Positions 35,202 to 44,012 are shown, counted from the first letter of the stretch. The stretch is 64,000 nt of DNA from Actinomycetota bacterium (GCA_021323695.1 JAJPKN010000072.1:1-64000); one strand, 5' to 3'. Notes: generated from the letters alone by a model not told the origin. Made by a program: numbers and translations.

Positions 35202-37605
35202 CAAGCACCCGGCGCAAGGAAAAGCTGGCGCAAAAGACGCCCAGCAACAGGACCGCCCCGATGGCGGCGAGCGCCAAGGCAAAGCCCAGGGACAGCAGCG
35301 GAGGCCAGTAGCTGATGGCCACCGACCGGGCCCCGGCCGGGACCGTCACCCCGGCGAAAAGGCCTTCCACCCGGTGCACAGGCAGGCGGCGGCCGTCGGC
35401 GGCGACATGCCAGCCCGGCACGTAAGTCAGCCTCAGCGTGAGGGCCGAGGCTTGGGGCGCGCTCACGGCCAGTGACCACGTGGCGTTGCCGGTTTGGGTG
35501 GCCGACAAGACCCGGGCGGCCGAGCCGGCAGCGAAGCTGAACTGGGCGGCTCCCGGCACCGAGTACAGGTAGAGCGAGTAGGGAGGCTTGCCCAGCTTGG
35601 TGACGAAGCTGGCGCCGGTGGGTACCCGGCCCTGGGACGCCAGCACGAAGCTGGCCCCGTAGTGGCGGGCCAGCGCGGCAGAGCTGACCGAGGGGACGAA
35701 GACGTTGTTGCCCAGCCCGGCCGCCGCCGTGGCGCTGGCAACGGGCCAGGTCTTGAAGTAGGCGGCGGGTGCCACCGGGTCGTGGACCGCCAGTTCTCGC
35801 ACCCCGTAGCCGACGTTGACCTCAGGGTAGAGGCCCGTGCCGGTCCATTCGGTGACGTCCGCCGGGTTGGGGCCGTCCAGCGCCACCAGGCTGTCGCCCA
35901 CCAGGCGTTGGAGCTTGGCCACGGCCGAGTTGACAGGGAACGGGGAGGTCGAGTAGCTGTTGAGGCCTATCCCGGCCCATACCAGGTAGGCGGTCTGGGC
36001 GCCCAAGAGCAACAGGCAACCCAGGCGGCCCAGGTCCCGGGGGGCGGCCCAGCGTTGGCGAGGGGCGGCCCAGCGTTGGTGGGGCGCGGCTGGGTGCGGG
36101 CGGCGGGCGGGCCACAGTAGCCTCCCGTTGGCCTGGCCGGCCAGCTGGCGCACACGAGCCGGCAGGGGGCCGGTTGCCACCCAGGCAGCCAGGGCGAAGA
36201 GGGCGAGGCCGGCCAGCATCGCCCCGGGCCAGAGGAGCGAGTGGCGCCGGGCCGCCAGCTGGCCGGGGGCCAGCCCCTTGGCCGGCGCGCTGAGCCACAA
36301 GTAGGCCACGGCCGCCAGCCCGGCGCCGGCACAGGCGAGCAGCCGGGACTGGGCCACGGGGCTGCGCCAGTGCCTCACGAGGTGGCTGGTGCCCACGCCG
36401 GCCAGCACCGACAGGCAGAACGCGCTGACGGCCAGCGCTCGGGTGGGGGCGACGGCACGGAGGCCCAGCCGGGAGAGGACGGGGCCGGCCAGGGGGCTGT
36501 AGACGGCAACGAACGAGCCGACTGCGGTGGTGGCCAGGGCGATGACCAGAGGGCGCCGCCATGCCACGAGCACGGCCAGCACGGCCAGGGCCAGGCCGAT
36601 GGCCCCCACATAGGCGGCAGACTCGTAGTAGTTGCTCGGGCCGAACCAGCTGGCAGTCCTGACGGGCAGCCCGTCGTAACCCTGGGCGACGAGCAGTGCC
36701 AGGTTGCTCAGCGCCAGGTAGGACCCCCCCGGCTCGCTCGCCCGGGCCGACTGGCGCAGCACGGACAGCCCCGGTAACCACAGGGGGGCAGACAGGGCCG
36801 CGCCGGCCAGGTAGGCGCCGCCCAGGCGGACCAGGGCCGGCAACTGGCCTGGTGCCCCCTTCAGCCGGGTTGCCACCCCGGATACCAACAAGACGAGGGC
36901 CAGGCCCCCGGCCAGCAGGGCGAGCGTCTCGGGGAAGCCTCCGTAGACGGCAAAGGCGCTGGAGAGCGTGCTGAGGACAGCCCCCGCCAGGCGGTGACCG
37001 GGCCGCCAGCACAGGATGGCACCGGTCAGCAGCCACCCCGCCCAGACCAGTGGCCGGCTCACGGCCCAACCCGCCCAGCCGCTGATGGGGCCGGAGAGCA
37101 TGAAGCTGCAGCCGGCGAAGGCGGCTCCCAGGGGGCCGGCGCCCGCGGCCCGGGTGGCGCTGTAAGTGCCGGTGCCTGCCACCAGCAAGCCGAAGAAGAC
37201 CTCTACGAGGTATGAGGCCTTGAGGGGGAAAAGGTAGCTGACCAGGGTAGGCAGCGAGAACGGGGCTGACTCCCAGTTGAGCAGCAGCGGCATGCCGGTG
37301 GCGGAGTAGCTGTTCCACAGGGGGAGCTGGCCGTGGTGGACGGCCCGCCAGTCCAAGGTGGCCCAGGGGACTTCCTGGGTTATCACGTCCCCGTTGAGGT
37401 GGTTGTAAACCCCGAGGTTGGGGAGGTGGGTGGGGACGTAGGTCAGGTAGGACAGCTGGTGGCCGATGTCGGCGGGGCCGAAGGAAAAGCCGTCCCACAG
37501 CGCCGGGGAGAAGTACGCGAGCAACGCCACCGTGACCCAGGCCAAGCCGGCCATGTCGGCCCAAGCGCGCCAACCCCGGGCCCGGCCAAGCAGGTAAGTC
37601 CGCAA
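35173..37605 (-). CDS. Polytopic membrane protein, YfhO-like
   Basis: An 810-residue protein with about 12-13 predicted transmembrane helices and extracytoplasmic loops rich in Gly, Tyr and Trp. LWNSYSATGMPLLLNWESAPF, ending near residue 115, resembles the first-loop pattern of YfhO/GT-C-type membrane proteins, which transfer sugars or modify envelope polymers in other bacteria. The C-terminal part (about 600-770) is a soluble-looking domain ending in a helix. TTG 37605 with AAGGGG upstream is the likely start. It is inserted between smc and ftsY on the opposite strand. Confidence 0.7.
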   Translation of the reverse strand: MRTYLLGRARGWRAWADMAGLAWVTVALLAYFSPALWDGFSFGPADIGHQLSYLTYVPTHLPNLGVYNHLNGDVITQEVPWATLDWRAVHHGQLPLWNSYSATGMPLLLNWESAPFSLPTLVSYLFPLKASYLVEVFFGLLVAGTGTYSATRAAGAGPLGAAFAGCSFMLSGPISGWAGWAVSRPLVWAGWLLTGAILCWRPGHRLAGAVLSTLSSAFAVYGGFPETLALLAGGLALVLLVSGVATRLKGAPGQLPALVRLGGAYLAGAALSAPLWLPGLSVLRQSARASEPGGSYLALSNLALLVAQGYDGLPVRTASWFGPSNYYESAAYVGAIGLALAVLAVLVAWRRPLVIALATTAVGSFVAVYSPLAGPVLSRLGLRAVAPTRALAVSAFCLSVLAGVGTSHLVRHWRSPVAQSRLLACAGAGLAAVAYLWLSAPAKGLAPGQLAARRHSLLWPGAMLAGLALFALAAWVATGPLPARVRQLAGQANGRLLWPARRPHPAAPHQRWAAPRQRWAAPRDLGRLGCLLLLGAQTAYLVWAGIGLNSYSTSPFPVNSAVAKLQRLVGDSLVALDGPNPADVTEWTGTGLYPEVNVGYGVRELAVHDPVAPAAYFKTWPVASATAAAGLGNNVFVPSVSSAALARHYGASFVLASQGRVPTGASFVTKLGKPPYSLYLYSVPGAAQFSFAAGSAARVLSATQTGNATWSLAVSAPQASALTLRLTYVPGWHVAADGRRLPVHRVEGLFAGVTVPAGARSVAISYWPPLLSLGFALALAAIGAVLLLGVFCASFSLRRVLVSPDGPRRQ

Positions 37606-37740
37606 CGCGCCCCTTTTCTAGCAGCTGGCAGGCAGCGCCAGAGCCCCGGCCGGGGTGGTAGCGAGCGGCCCTCGCCGGGGCCTTCAGCCCGCCTGGCGGG
37701 CGGTGCCGGGCGGGGCGGCGGGCCAACTTGGCCGCGGGAG

Positions 37741-37746
37741 TAGTCT
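37741..37746 (+). promoter_or_regulatory. -10 box TAGTCT for ftsY
   Basis: It lies 9 nt before ATG 37756. Confidence 0.5.
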
Positions 37747-37755
37747 CGACCCACC

Positions 37756-38949
37756 ATGGTGGTCGTCATCATCGTTGTCGCCTGTGCCGCCCTGGCCCTA
37801 GCCGTCATCGCTGGCCTCGGCTTTTACGGAGGTGCCATCGGCCCGCGGCGGCGCCGGCGGGGCATGCCCTCGGGCCGGCCGCAGCCGGCCCTGGCGGCAC
37901 CCCCCTCACGGCCAGCACCCGCTACCGCCCCAACTACTGCCCCGGCCCCAACTGCCGCCCAGGCCCCACCGGTTGCCCAGGCCCCAACTGCCGGCCCGGG
38001 AGCCGGCCCGGCTTCTCCGGTAGGGACCAAAGGCCCCGAGGTGGGCGAGCGGCCGCGCCTTTTGGACCGGCTGGGCAAGGCTCGTTCCCTGCTCGCCGCT
38101 CAACTGGCCGGGGCAGTGGGGAGGGGGAGGCTCGACCGCCAGGCCTGGGAGGAGCTGGAGGAGGCCCTCATCTTGGCCGACGTGGGTACGAGCACCACTG
38201 CAGCCCTGCTGGAGGCGCTACAGGAGCGGGCGCGCCGCGACGGCTTGTCGAGCTCCAGCCAGTTGCTGGACGCCTTGAAGGAGGAGCTGGCCGGGCGGCT
38301 GGCCGGTGACCGGGAGCTGCACCTGGCCGACGAGGGCGTGACCGTCTGGCTGTTCGTCGGGGTGAACGGGGTGGGCAAGACCACGACGATAGGCAAGGTG
38401 GCCATGAGCCAGCGGGCAGTGGGCCGCGAGGTGGTCCTGGCCGCGGGTGACACCTTTCGGGCCGCGGCCGCCGACCAGCTGGAAGCCTGGGCCGAGCGGG
38501 TAGGGGCGGGCCTGGTCCGGGGCAAGCAAGGCGGGGACCCTGGCGCGGTCGTCTTCGACGCGGTGCAGCACGCTGCGGCTCGGGGCGCCCCGGTGGTGCT
38601 GGCCGATACCGCGGGCAGGCTGCACACCAAGGTCAACCTGATGGAAGAACTGAAAAAGGTCAAGCGCGTGGCCAACCGGCCCCCCGGCTCGGTCCAAGAA
38701 GTACTGCTCGTCATCGACGCCACCACCGGCCAGAACGGCCTGGTGCAGGCCAAGCAGTTCGCCCAGGCCGTAGGCGTCACCGGGGTGGTGCTGACCAAGC
38801 TGGACGGCACGGCCAAAGGCGGCATAGCCGTCGCCATCGCCAGCGAGCTTGGCATACCGATCAAACTGGTGGGCCTGGGCGAGGGGCCAGCGGACCTGGT
38901 GAGCTTCGACGAGCGCGAGTTCGTCGAGGCATTGGTCCCCGCCGGCTGA
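37756..38949 (+). CDS. ftsY: Signal recognition particle receptor FtsY
   Basis: A 397-residue SRP GTPase receptor. One N-terminal hydrophobic helix (1-22) and a Pro/Ala-rich linker (about 35-90) precede the NG domain. GVNGVGKTTT (G1), DTFRAAAADQLEAWA, ADTAGRLHTKVNLM (G3) and TKLDGTAKGG (G4 and following) are present. ATG 37756 follows TAGTCT by 9 nt. Actinobacterial FtsY with a membrane helix is usual. Confidence 0.95.
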   Translation: MVVVIIVVACAALALAVIAGLGFYGGAIGPRRRRRGMPSGRPQPALAAPPSRPAPATAPTTAPAPTAAQAPPVAQAPTAGPGAGPASPVGTKGPEVGERPRLLDRLGKARSLLAAQLAGAVGRGRLDRQAWEELEEALILADVGTSTTAALLEALQERARRDGLSSSSQLLDALKEELAGRLAGDRELHLADEGVTVWLFVGVNGVGKTTTIGKVAMSQRAVGREVVLAAGDTFRAAAADQLEAWAERVGAGLVRGKQGGDPGAVVFDAVQHAAARGAPVVLADTAGRLHTKVNLMEELKKVKRVANRPPGSVQEVLLVIDATTGQNGLVQAKQFAQAVGVTGVVLTKLDGTAKGGIAVAIASELGIPIKLVGLGEGPADLVSFDEREFVEALVPAG

Positions 38950-39029
38950 GCCCCGGCTGCCGCCATGCTGGGGCCCCTGGGGCGGGGGGCCGGTCGCTAG
39001 CCGGTGCCCAGCCGGGGCTCAGCCGGGGC

Positions 39030-39398
39030 CTAGCCCCACCTGAGCTTTTTGAACCAGATGCGCACGTACGAGCGCGTCATCGGGTGAAGGAGCAGGACCA
39101 GGAGCACGATGGCAAAGATGAGGCTGACCACGACCCCGATGGACGCCGGCGCTTGCAAGAAGGCGTCGAGGAGCATGAGCAGGTTGAGCACCGCGATCGC
39201 GATCGCGCCCCAGTAGCCGAGCCGCTTTTCGTTGGCCAGGCCCAGGCCGGCAAAGACGGCCCCAACGGCCAGGATGCCGAACTCGGGGGCGCCCAGCAGC
39301 AGGTAGAGGAGCCACCAGGCGGCGTTGAAGTAGAGCAGCACGTTCGCCATGTAGAGGGTCTGGGGGTGGCTCCGGTCGAGCCACTGGGTATTGGCCAC
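39030..39398 (-). CDS. Small integral membrane protein
   Basis: A 122-residue protein with three or four predicted transmembrane helices (about 15-32, 36-53, 60-77, 83-100). The N-terminus QWLDRSHPQTLYMANVLLYFN and the C-terminal MTRSYVRIWFKKL are soluble. I do not recognise the family. GTG 39398 lies 4 nt after the rlmN stop and was chosen over an upstream start inside rlmN. Co-transcription with rlmN is likely. Confidence 0.65.
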   Translation of the reverse strand: MANTQWLDRSHPQTLYMANVLLYFNAAWWLLYLLLGAPEFGILAVGAVFAGLGLANEKRLGYWGAIAIAVLNLLMLLDAFLQAPASIGVVVSLIFAIVLLVLLLHPMTRSYVRIWFKKLRWG

Positions 39399-39402
39399 CT
39401 CT

Positions 39403-40440
39403 TCAGTTTGGCACTCGGGTGCCCTGTCCCGTGGGGCCGGAGCGGACGGCAAGCTGCCCGCAGGCGGCGTTGATGTCGGTGCCCCGGTTGGCCCGGACCG
39501 TGGCGTTGACCCCCCGAGCCGCCAGTTGCGCCTGGAAGTCGGCCACGCCGGCAGGCGGGGTGCCCTGGCCCGGGTAGCCGGGGGTCGGGTTCAGGGGTAT
39601 CAGGTTGACGTGCGCCCCCAGGGGCAGCGCCAGCTCGGCCAGCTCCGCCGCGTCCCTGGGCGTGTCGTTGACCTGGTCGATCAGCGCCCACTCGAACGAC
39701 AACCGGCGGTTCTTGGCCGCCAGGTACTCGTAGCAGGCGCTCATGAGCGTCGAGAGGGGGTAGCGGCGGTTGAGGGGGACGAGGCGGTCCCGCAGCGAGT
39801 CGCGGGCGGCGTGGAGGGAAATGGCCAGGTTGACCGGGAGCGGCTCGTGAGCCAGCCGGCGGATGCCAGGGACGACCCCCACGGTCGACACGGTCATGTG
39901 GCGGGCAGATATGCCCAGTTCGCGCTGCAGCAGCACGATGGCCGCCCAGACCCGGTCGTAGTTCGCCAGGGGCTCGCCCATCCCCATGAACACGACGTTG
40001 CCCAGCCGGCGGGGAAGGGCCTCCCGCCGCGCCGCTACCACCTGTTCCACGATCTCCCCAGCTGACAGCTGGCGCACGAAGCCCATCTGGCCGGTGGCGC
40101 AGAAGCGGCAGCCCATGGCACAGCCGGCCTGGCTGGAGATGCACACGGTGGAACGTTCCCGGTAGTGCATCAGCACGCTCTCGACCCGTGCCCCGTCCTG
40201 CAGCTGCCAGAGCCACTTGGTGGTACGGCGGTCGGCAGAGGTCGACCGTGCCACCTCCTGGAGGGCGGGCGGCAGCGCCTCCTCCAGCTGGGCGCGCAAG
40301 GCTTTGGGCAGGTCGGTCATGGCCGAGGGGCGCTCACCCCTTTCCCACAGGCCCTTCCAGACCTGCTCCACCCGGTAACGGGGTTCCCCCGCCAGCAAGG
40401 CAGCCAGCCGGTCGCGGTCGACGTCGTAGGTGGCCAACAT
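39403..40440 (-). CDS. rlmN: Dual-specificity 23S rRNA (adenine2503-C2)/tRNA methyltransferase RlmN
   Basis: A 345-residue radical-SAM enzyme. CAMGCRFC (about 107-114) is the CxxxCxxC cluster motif after SSQAG. FMGMGEPLANYD, STVGVVPGIRRLA, ISLHAARDSLRD and YPLSTLMSACYEY are RlmN hallmarks, and NLIPLNPTPGYPGQGTP is near the C-terminus. ATG 40440 lies 8 nt after TAGGCT. The gene is divergent from the sulfoquinovose synthase gene. Confidence 0.95.
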   Translation of the reverse strand: MLATYDVDRDRLAALLAGEPRYRVEQVWKGLWERGERPSAMTDLPKALRAQLEEALPPALQEVARSTSADRRTTKWLWQLQDGARVESVLMHYRERSTVCISSQAGCAMGCRFCATGQMGFVRQLSAGEIVEQVVAARREALPRRLGNVVFMGMGEPLANYDRVWAAIVLLQRELGISARHMTVSTVGVVPGIRRLAHEPLPVNLAISLHAARDSLRDRLVPLNRRYPLSTLMSACYEYLAAKNRRLSFEWALIDQVNDTPRDAAELAELALPLGAHVNLIPLNPTPGYPGQGTPPAGVADFQAQLAARGVNATVRANRGTDINAACGQLAVRSGPTGQGTRVPN

Positions 40441-40448
40441 GGCCCTAC

Positions 40449-40454
40449 AGCCTA
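40449..40454 (-). promoter_or_regulatory. -10 box TAGGCT for rlmN
   Basis: It lies 8 nt before ATG 40440, back to back with the sqdB box only 8 bp away. Confidence 0.5.
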
Positions 40455-40462
40455 CGGGGGGC

Positions 40463-40468
40463 TAACCT
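40463..40468 (+). promoter_or_regulatory. -10 box TAACCT for sqdB
   Basis: It lies 9 nt before ATG 40478 in GCTAACCT context. Confidence 0.5.
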
Positions 40469-40477
40469 AGGGGACCG

Positions 40478-41770
40478 ATGAAGATAATGATCTTGGGTGG
40501 GGACGGCTTCTGCGGGTGGCCGACCTCCTTGCACCTTTCAGCCAAGGGCCACGACATAGTCATCGTCGACAACCTGTCGCGCCGTGCCATCGACATCGAG
40601 CTCGAAGTGGAGTCGTTGACGCCCATCCGGCCCATCGGCGAGCGTTTGCGCGCCTGGAAGTCGGTGACCGGCCGGGACATCCGTTTCGTCAACCTCGACT
40701 TGGCGTTGCAGTACAGCAAGCTGGTCAGCCTGCTCCAAGAGGTCCGGCCGGACGCGATCGTCCACTTCGCCGAGCAGCGGGCGGCGCCGTACTCGATGCG
40801 TTCCCCCCGGGCCAAGCGCTACACGGTCGACAACAACGTCCGGGGCACCCACAACCTGCTGTGCGCGCTGGTGGACGCCGACGTCGACGCGGCCGTGGTG
40901 CACCTTGGGACCATGGGCGTCTACGGCTACGGGTGGTCGGGCTCGGCCCCCATCCCTGAGGGGTACCTGGCGGTCAAGGTGCCCACGCCCGACGGGGAGA
41001 TCGTAAGGGAGATCCTCCACCCGGCCAACCCGGGGTCGGTGTACCACATGACCAAGACCCTGGACCAGCTGCTGTTCGCCTTTTATGCCAAGAACGACGG
41101 GGTCAGGATCACCGACCTCCACCAGGGCATCGTGTGGGGGACCCAGACCGACCAGACCATGCTCGACGAGCGGTTGATCAACCGCTTCGACTACGACGGG
41201 GACTACGGCACGGTCCTCAACCGGTTCCTCATGCAGGCGGCCATCGGCCACCCGCTCACCGTCCATGGGACCGGGGGCCAGAGCCGGGCCTTCATCCATA
41301 TCCGGGACACCGTCCGCTGCATCGAGATCGCCATCAACAACCCGCCTGAAAAGGGCGACCGGGTGTCGGTGTTCAACCAGACGACCGAGGTCCACCGGGT
41401 ACGGGACCTGGCTGAGCTGGTGTCGAAGCTGACCGGGGCGGAGGTGGTCAACCTGCCCAACCCTCGCCAGGAGGCGGCCGAGAACGAGCTGGTCGTGCGC
41501 AACGACCGCTTCTTGTCCCTCGGGCTCGACCCGACGACCCTGTCGGAGGGCCTCCTGGAAGAAGTGCGGGACGTCGCCAGCAAGTACCGCCACCGGGTCG
41601 ACCTGTCCAAGATCATTTGCCGTTCGGTCTGGCGCAAGGGCATGGAGGTCGCCCCCGACCTGCTCATTGGCCCGGGCCAAGCGCCGGTCGCGGACGAGGA
41701 CTACGAGGAGGCACCGTCGGGGGACGGGGCAGCCCGGGCGGCCGACGGCGGCATCAAGCTCGGCCCCTAG
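40478..41770 (+). CDS. sqdB: UDP-sulfoquinovose synthase-like NAD-dependent epimerase
   Basis: A 430-residue short-chain dehydrogenase of the SQD1/SqdB/Agl3 type, forming UDP-sulfoquinovose from UDP-glucose and sulfite. GGDGFCGWPTSLHLS binds NAD, HFAEQRAAPYSM and TMGVYGYG follow, and the catalytic Tyr189-X3-Lys193 is in VYHMTK. GIVWGTQTDQT and RAFIHIRDTVRCIEIA are conserved. The last ~30 residues are a disordered acidic tail. No sulfolipid glycosyltransferase (SqdX/SqdD) is next to it. Sulfolipid synthesis is inferred from the family. Confidence 0.85.
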   Translation: MKIMILGGDGFCGWPTSLHLSAKGHDIVIVDNLSRRAIDIELEVESLTPIRPIGERLRAWKSVTGRDIRFVNLDLALQYSKLVSLLQEVRPDAIVHFAEQRAAPYSMRSPRAKRYTVDNNVRGTHNLLCALVDADVDAAVVHLGTMGVYGYGWSGSAPIPEGYLAVKVPTPDGEIVREILHPANPGSVYHMTKTLDQLLFAFYAKNDGVRITDLHQGIVWGTQTDQTMLDERLINRFDYDGDYGTVLNRFLMQAAIGHPLTVHGTGGQSRAFIHIRDTVRCIEIAINNPPEKGDRVSVFNQTTEVHRVRDLAELVSKLTGAEVVNLPNPRQEAAENELVVRNDRFLSLGLDPTTLSEGLLEEVRDVASKYRHRVDLSKIICRSVWRKGMEVAPDLLIGPGQAPVADEDYEEAPSGDGAARAADGGIKLGP

Positions 41771-41810
41771 CCGCGTCCCCCGACCTGCGGGGCCCCCCAA
41801 CCCGCTGTCC

Positions 41811-41866
41811 CGGGGCCAACGGCCCCCCGGGGCCAACGGCCCCCCGGGGCCAACGGCCCCCCGGGG
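41811..41866 (+). repeat. Triple 17-bp tandem repeat forming hairpins, possible bidirectional terminator
   Basis: Three perfect copies of CGGGGCCAACGGCCCCC occur in a row with a partial fourth. Each can fold into GGGGCC-AAC-GGCCCC, a 6-bp stem with a 3-nt loop. The array lies between the convergent sqdB and mshD genes, where a bidirectional terminator would be expected. No T-run follows. Confidence 0.6.
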
Positions 41867-41940
41867 CGGCGCCCACCTTGGGGGCGCTGGCCTGTTCGGG
41901 TTGCGCCGGTCCCCGCCCCGGCCCGGGGCCAACGAGTAGG

Positions 41941-42864
41941 TCAAGGCCGGACGTCCCCGGTGTAGGCCCGGTCGATGTGGTTGACGGTGAAGCCGAGCCC
42001 GACGTAGAGCTTGACGGCGGGCACGTTGGTGGCGTCCACGTAGAGCATGGCCTGAGACAGCCCCCGGTTGGCCAGGTAGCCCAGCCCGGCCAGGGTGAGC
42101 TGGCGGCCGAGGCCCTGGTTGGAAAAGCCCGGGTCCACCGCCACCACGTAGATCTCGCCCAGGGCTTGGTCACCCGTGGAGTGCACCTTGGTCCAGCAGA
42201 ACCCGGCCAGCCTGCCGTCTCGTTCATGGAGGAGGAACCCTTCGGGGTCGAACCAGGGCTGGGCTTCGCGTAGCTTCATCGTCTCGACCGTCCAGCCCCC
42301 CTGCTCGGGGTGCTGTTGGAAAGCCCGGTTGTTCACCTCCAGCCAGCGCTCCTCGTCCTGGCCGGGGCGGAACGGCCTGGTGTGGATGGTGGCCTTTTCC
42401 TCCGCCGGGAGCTCCCGGCGCATCTGGTAGAGGACCCGTCCGGGTGACAGCCCCGCGGCCGCTGCCATCCGGTCGTGGTACGGCCCGGGCTGGTTGACCC
42501 ACAGGTGGACGTGGCCACCGCCCTCGTCCCGGATGAGGGCGAGGGCAGCGTGCAGGAGGTCCTCGCCGATGGTGTTGCCCGGGGTGCGGTGATGGGGGTC
42601 GACGACTACCTCGATCGACCAGCTGGAAGACGGGCTGCCCCGGTGGGGGCCCAGGCTCACCTGGGCGTAGCCCACCGGGTGGGGGTGGCCCGGCTCCCGA
42701 GCGACTAGGCCGGCGAAACCCTGCCGGCCACCTTGGACAAGGTCGAGCCAGGCGTGTTCTCCCAGGGCGGGGTGGGCATCGGCATCGGCGGCCTGGGCCA
42801 GCAGCTCGGCCACAGTGGCCAGGTCCTGGTCCGCGAGGTGGCGCTTCACGTCGATCTCGTGCAC
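41941..42864 (-). CDS. mshD: Mycothiol synthase
   Basis: A 307-residue protein of two GNAT domains, acetylating Cys-GlcN-Ins in the last step of mycothiol synthesis. The C-terminal active domain shows NNRAFQQHPEQGGW, GFCWTKVH, GEIYVVAVDPGFSNQGLGRQL and MLYVDATNVPAVKLYVGLGF, all typical MshD. GTG 42864, 7 nt after TAGGTT, gives the usual ~300 length; the frame is open 41 codons upstream. No MshA or MshC gene is seen here; the PIG-L protein at 8726 could belong to the pathway. Confidence 0.93.
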   Translation of the reverse strand: MHEIDVKRHLADQDLATVAELLAQAADADAHPALGEHAWLDLVQGGRQGFAGLVAREPGHPHPVGYAQVSLGPHRGSPSSSWSIEVVVDPHHRTPGNTIGEDLLHAALALIRDEGGGHVHLWVNQPGPYHDRMAAAAGLSPGRVLYQMRRELPAEEKATIHTRPFRPGQDEERWLEVNNRAFQQHPEQGGWTVETMKLREAQPWFDPEGFLLHERDGRLAGFCWTKVHSTGDQALGEIYVVAVDPGFSNQGLGRQLTLAGLGYLANRGLSQAMLYVDATNVPAVKLYVGLGFTVNHIDRAYTGDVRP

Positions 42865-42871
42865 CAGGTCG

Positions 42872-42877
42872 AACCTA
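42872..42877 (-). promoter_or_regulatory. -10 box TAGGTT for mshD
   Basis: It lies 7 nt before GTG 42864 and decides the mshD start. Confidence 0.6.
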
Positions 42878-42938
42878 GTGGCCGCTGCCCCCCCAAAGGG
42901 CGGTGCTGGCCGTGGTGGTTGAGAGGGGCGCCCGGTCC

Positions 42939-43027
42939 CTGAGGCCCATGCGGGCGGGGGCCCCGAAATACCGCCACAACCACGCACACGGCCTCGTGAC
43001 TGAGGCCCATGCGGGCGGGGGCCCCGA
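42939..43027 (+). repeat. 28-bp direct repeat pair
   Basis: The sequence starting CTGAGGCCCATGCGGGCGGG is present twice, exactly over 28 bp, at 42939-42966 and 43000-43027 (61-bp period). It lies in the 275-bp spacer between the divergent mshD and nth genes. No open frame of quality crosses it. Confidence 0.75.
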
Positions 43028-43125
43028 GGAGGGCTCGGCTGTGCCGCCGCTGCGCCGTGGGTGTAGGCGGGGTGCTGGCTTCCCGAAGCCCGGGCCTCCC
43101 GAGGCGAGCGGCGCGGCGGGACTGG

Positions 43126-43131
43126 TAGCCT
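43126..43131 (+). promoter_or_regulatory. -10 box TAGCCT for nth
   Basis: It lies 8 nt before GTG 43140 and decides the nth start. Confidence 0.5.
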
Positions 43132-43139
43132 GCCTGGGC

Positions 43140-43919
43140 GTGAGCGGGCCCCGGGGCGCAGGGGTGAGGGCGGGCGTGAGCGCGAGTGCGAGCCGGCCCC
43201 AGGGTGCGAGCACGAGCCGGCGCCGGGGAGCGGGTGTGAGCCGGCCCCGGAGCCCCGCCGAGCGGGCCAAGCTGGCCGCCCAGCGCTTGGCCCGGGAGTA
43301 CCCGGGCACCGCGCTTGAGCTGTGCGAGCTCGACTTTGCTTCTCCCTGGCAGTTGCTCGTGGTGACGGTCTTGTCCGCCCAGACCACCGACGAGCGGGTC
43401 AACTCGGTGAGCCCGGCCTTGATCGCCCGCTTCCCGACGCCCGAGGCGCTGGCCGCGGCCAGTACCGACGAAGTAGAAGAGCTCATCCGCCCGACCGGGT
43501 TCTTCCGGGCCAAGGCGCGCAGCTTGGTGTCGCTGGCCCGGGCCCTGTGCGAGCGTTCGGGTGGTGAGGTGCCCAGCGCGATGGAGGACCTCGTCAGCTT
43601 GCCCGGTGTGGGGCGCAAGACAGCCAACGTCGTGCGCAGCGTGGGCTTTGGCCTGCCCGGCCTGCCGGTCGACACCCACGTCGGACGTTTGAGCCGGCGG
43701 CTCGGCCTGACCCAGGAGACCGACCCTGACCGGGTGGAGGCCGAGCTCACCTCGATGCTGCCTAGCCGGGAGTGGGGGGCGTTCAGCTTGCGGCTCATCC
43801 TCCACGGCCGGCGGGTCTGCTCTGCCCGGCGGCCTCGCTGCACCGAGTGCGTGCTGGCCGACTTCTGCCCCTCGGCAAACCTGCCCGTGCGACCGCCCGG
43901 CACGATGTCCAAGGCGTAA
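43140..43919 (+). CDS. nth: Endonuclease III
   Basis: A 259-residue bifunctional DNA glycosylase/AP lyase for oxidised pyrimidines. The helix-hairpin-helix LPGVGRKTANVV (about 154-165) holds the catalytic Lys, and VDTHVGRLSRRLGL the catalytic Asp. The C-terminal cluster motif C-x6-C-x2-C-x5-C (CSARRPRCTECVLADFC) binds 4Fe-4S. A Ser/Arg-rich N-terminus of ~40 residues is extra. GTG 43140 is 8 nt after TAGCCT. Confidence 0.94.
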   Translation: MSGPRGAGVRAGVSASASRPQGASTSRRRGAGVSRPRSPAERAKLAAQRLAREYPGTALELCELDFASPWQLLVVTVLSAQTTDERVNSVSPALIARFPTPEALAAASTDEVEELIRPTGFFRAKARSLVSLARALCERSGGEVPSAMEDLVSLPGVGRKTANVVRSVGFGLPGLPVDTHVGRLSRRLGLTQETDPDRVEAELTSMLPSREWGAFSLRLILHGRRVCSARRPRCTECVLADFCPSANLPVRPPGTMSKA

Positions 43920-43936
43920 GCGGGGCGCAAGCACCT

Positions 43937-43973
43937 CCAGGCAGGCCCCCGGGCCCGGCCCGGGCACGCCTGG
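43937..43973 (+). terminator. GC-rich stem-loop between convergent genes
   Basis: CCAGGC and GCCTGG bracket a run of GGGCCCGG/CCGGGC inner pairings, between nth and the small minus-strand gene. There is no T-run. It is only suggestive. Confidence 0.25.
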
Positions 43974-44012
43974 GCGTGGCCGCCAGCCCCCCAGCAGCCA
44001 GCCCCCCAACAG

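Noticed and set aside
35822-37726. 634-residue frame overlapping the YfhO-like gene
   Set aside because: Gly/Arg/Pro-rich shadow; the alternative frame has clear membrane helices.
42903-43139. N-terminal extension of endonuclease III
   Set aside because: The frame is open but covers the direct repeats and has no conserved sequence; the TAGCCT box supports GTG 43140.
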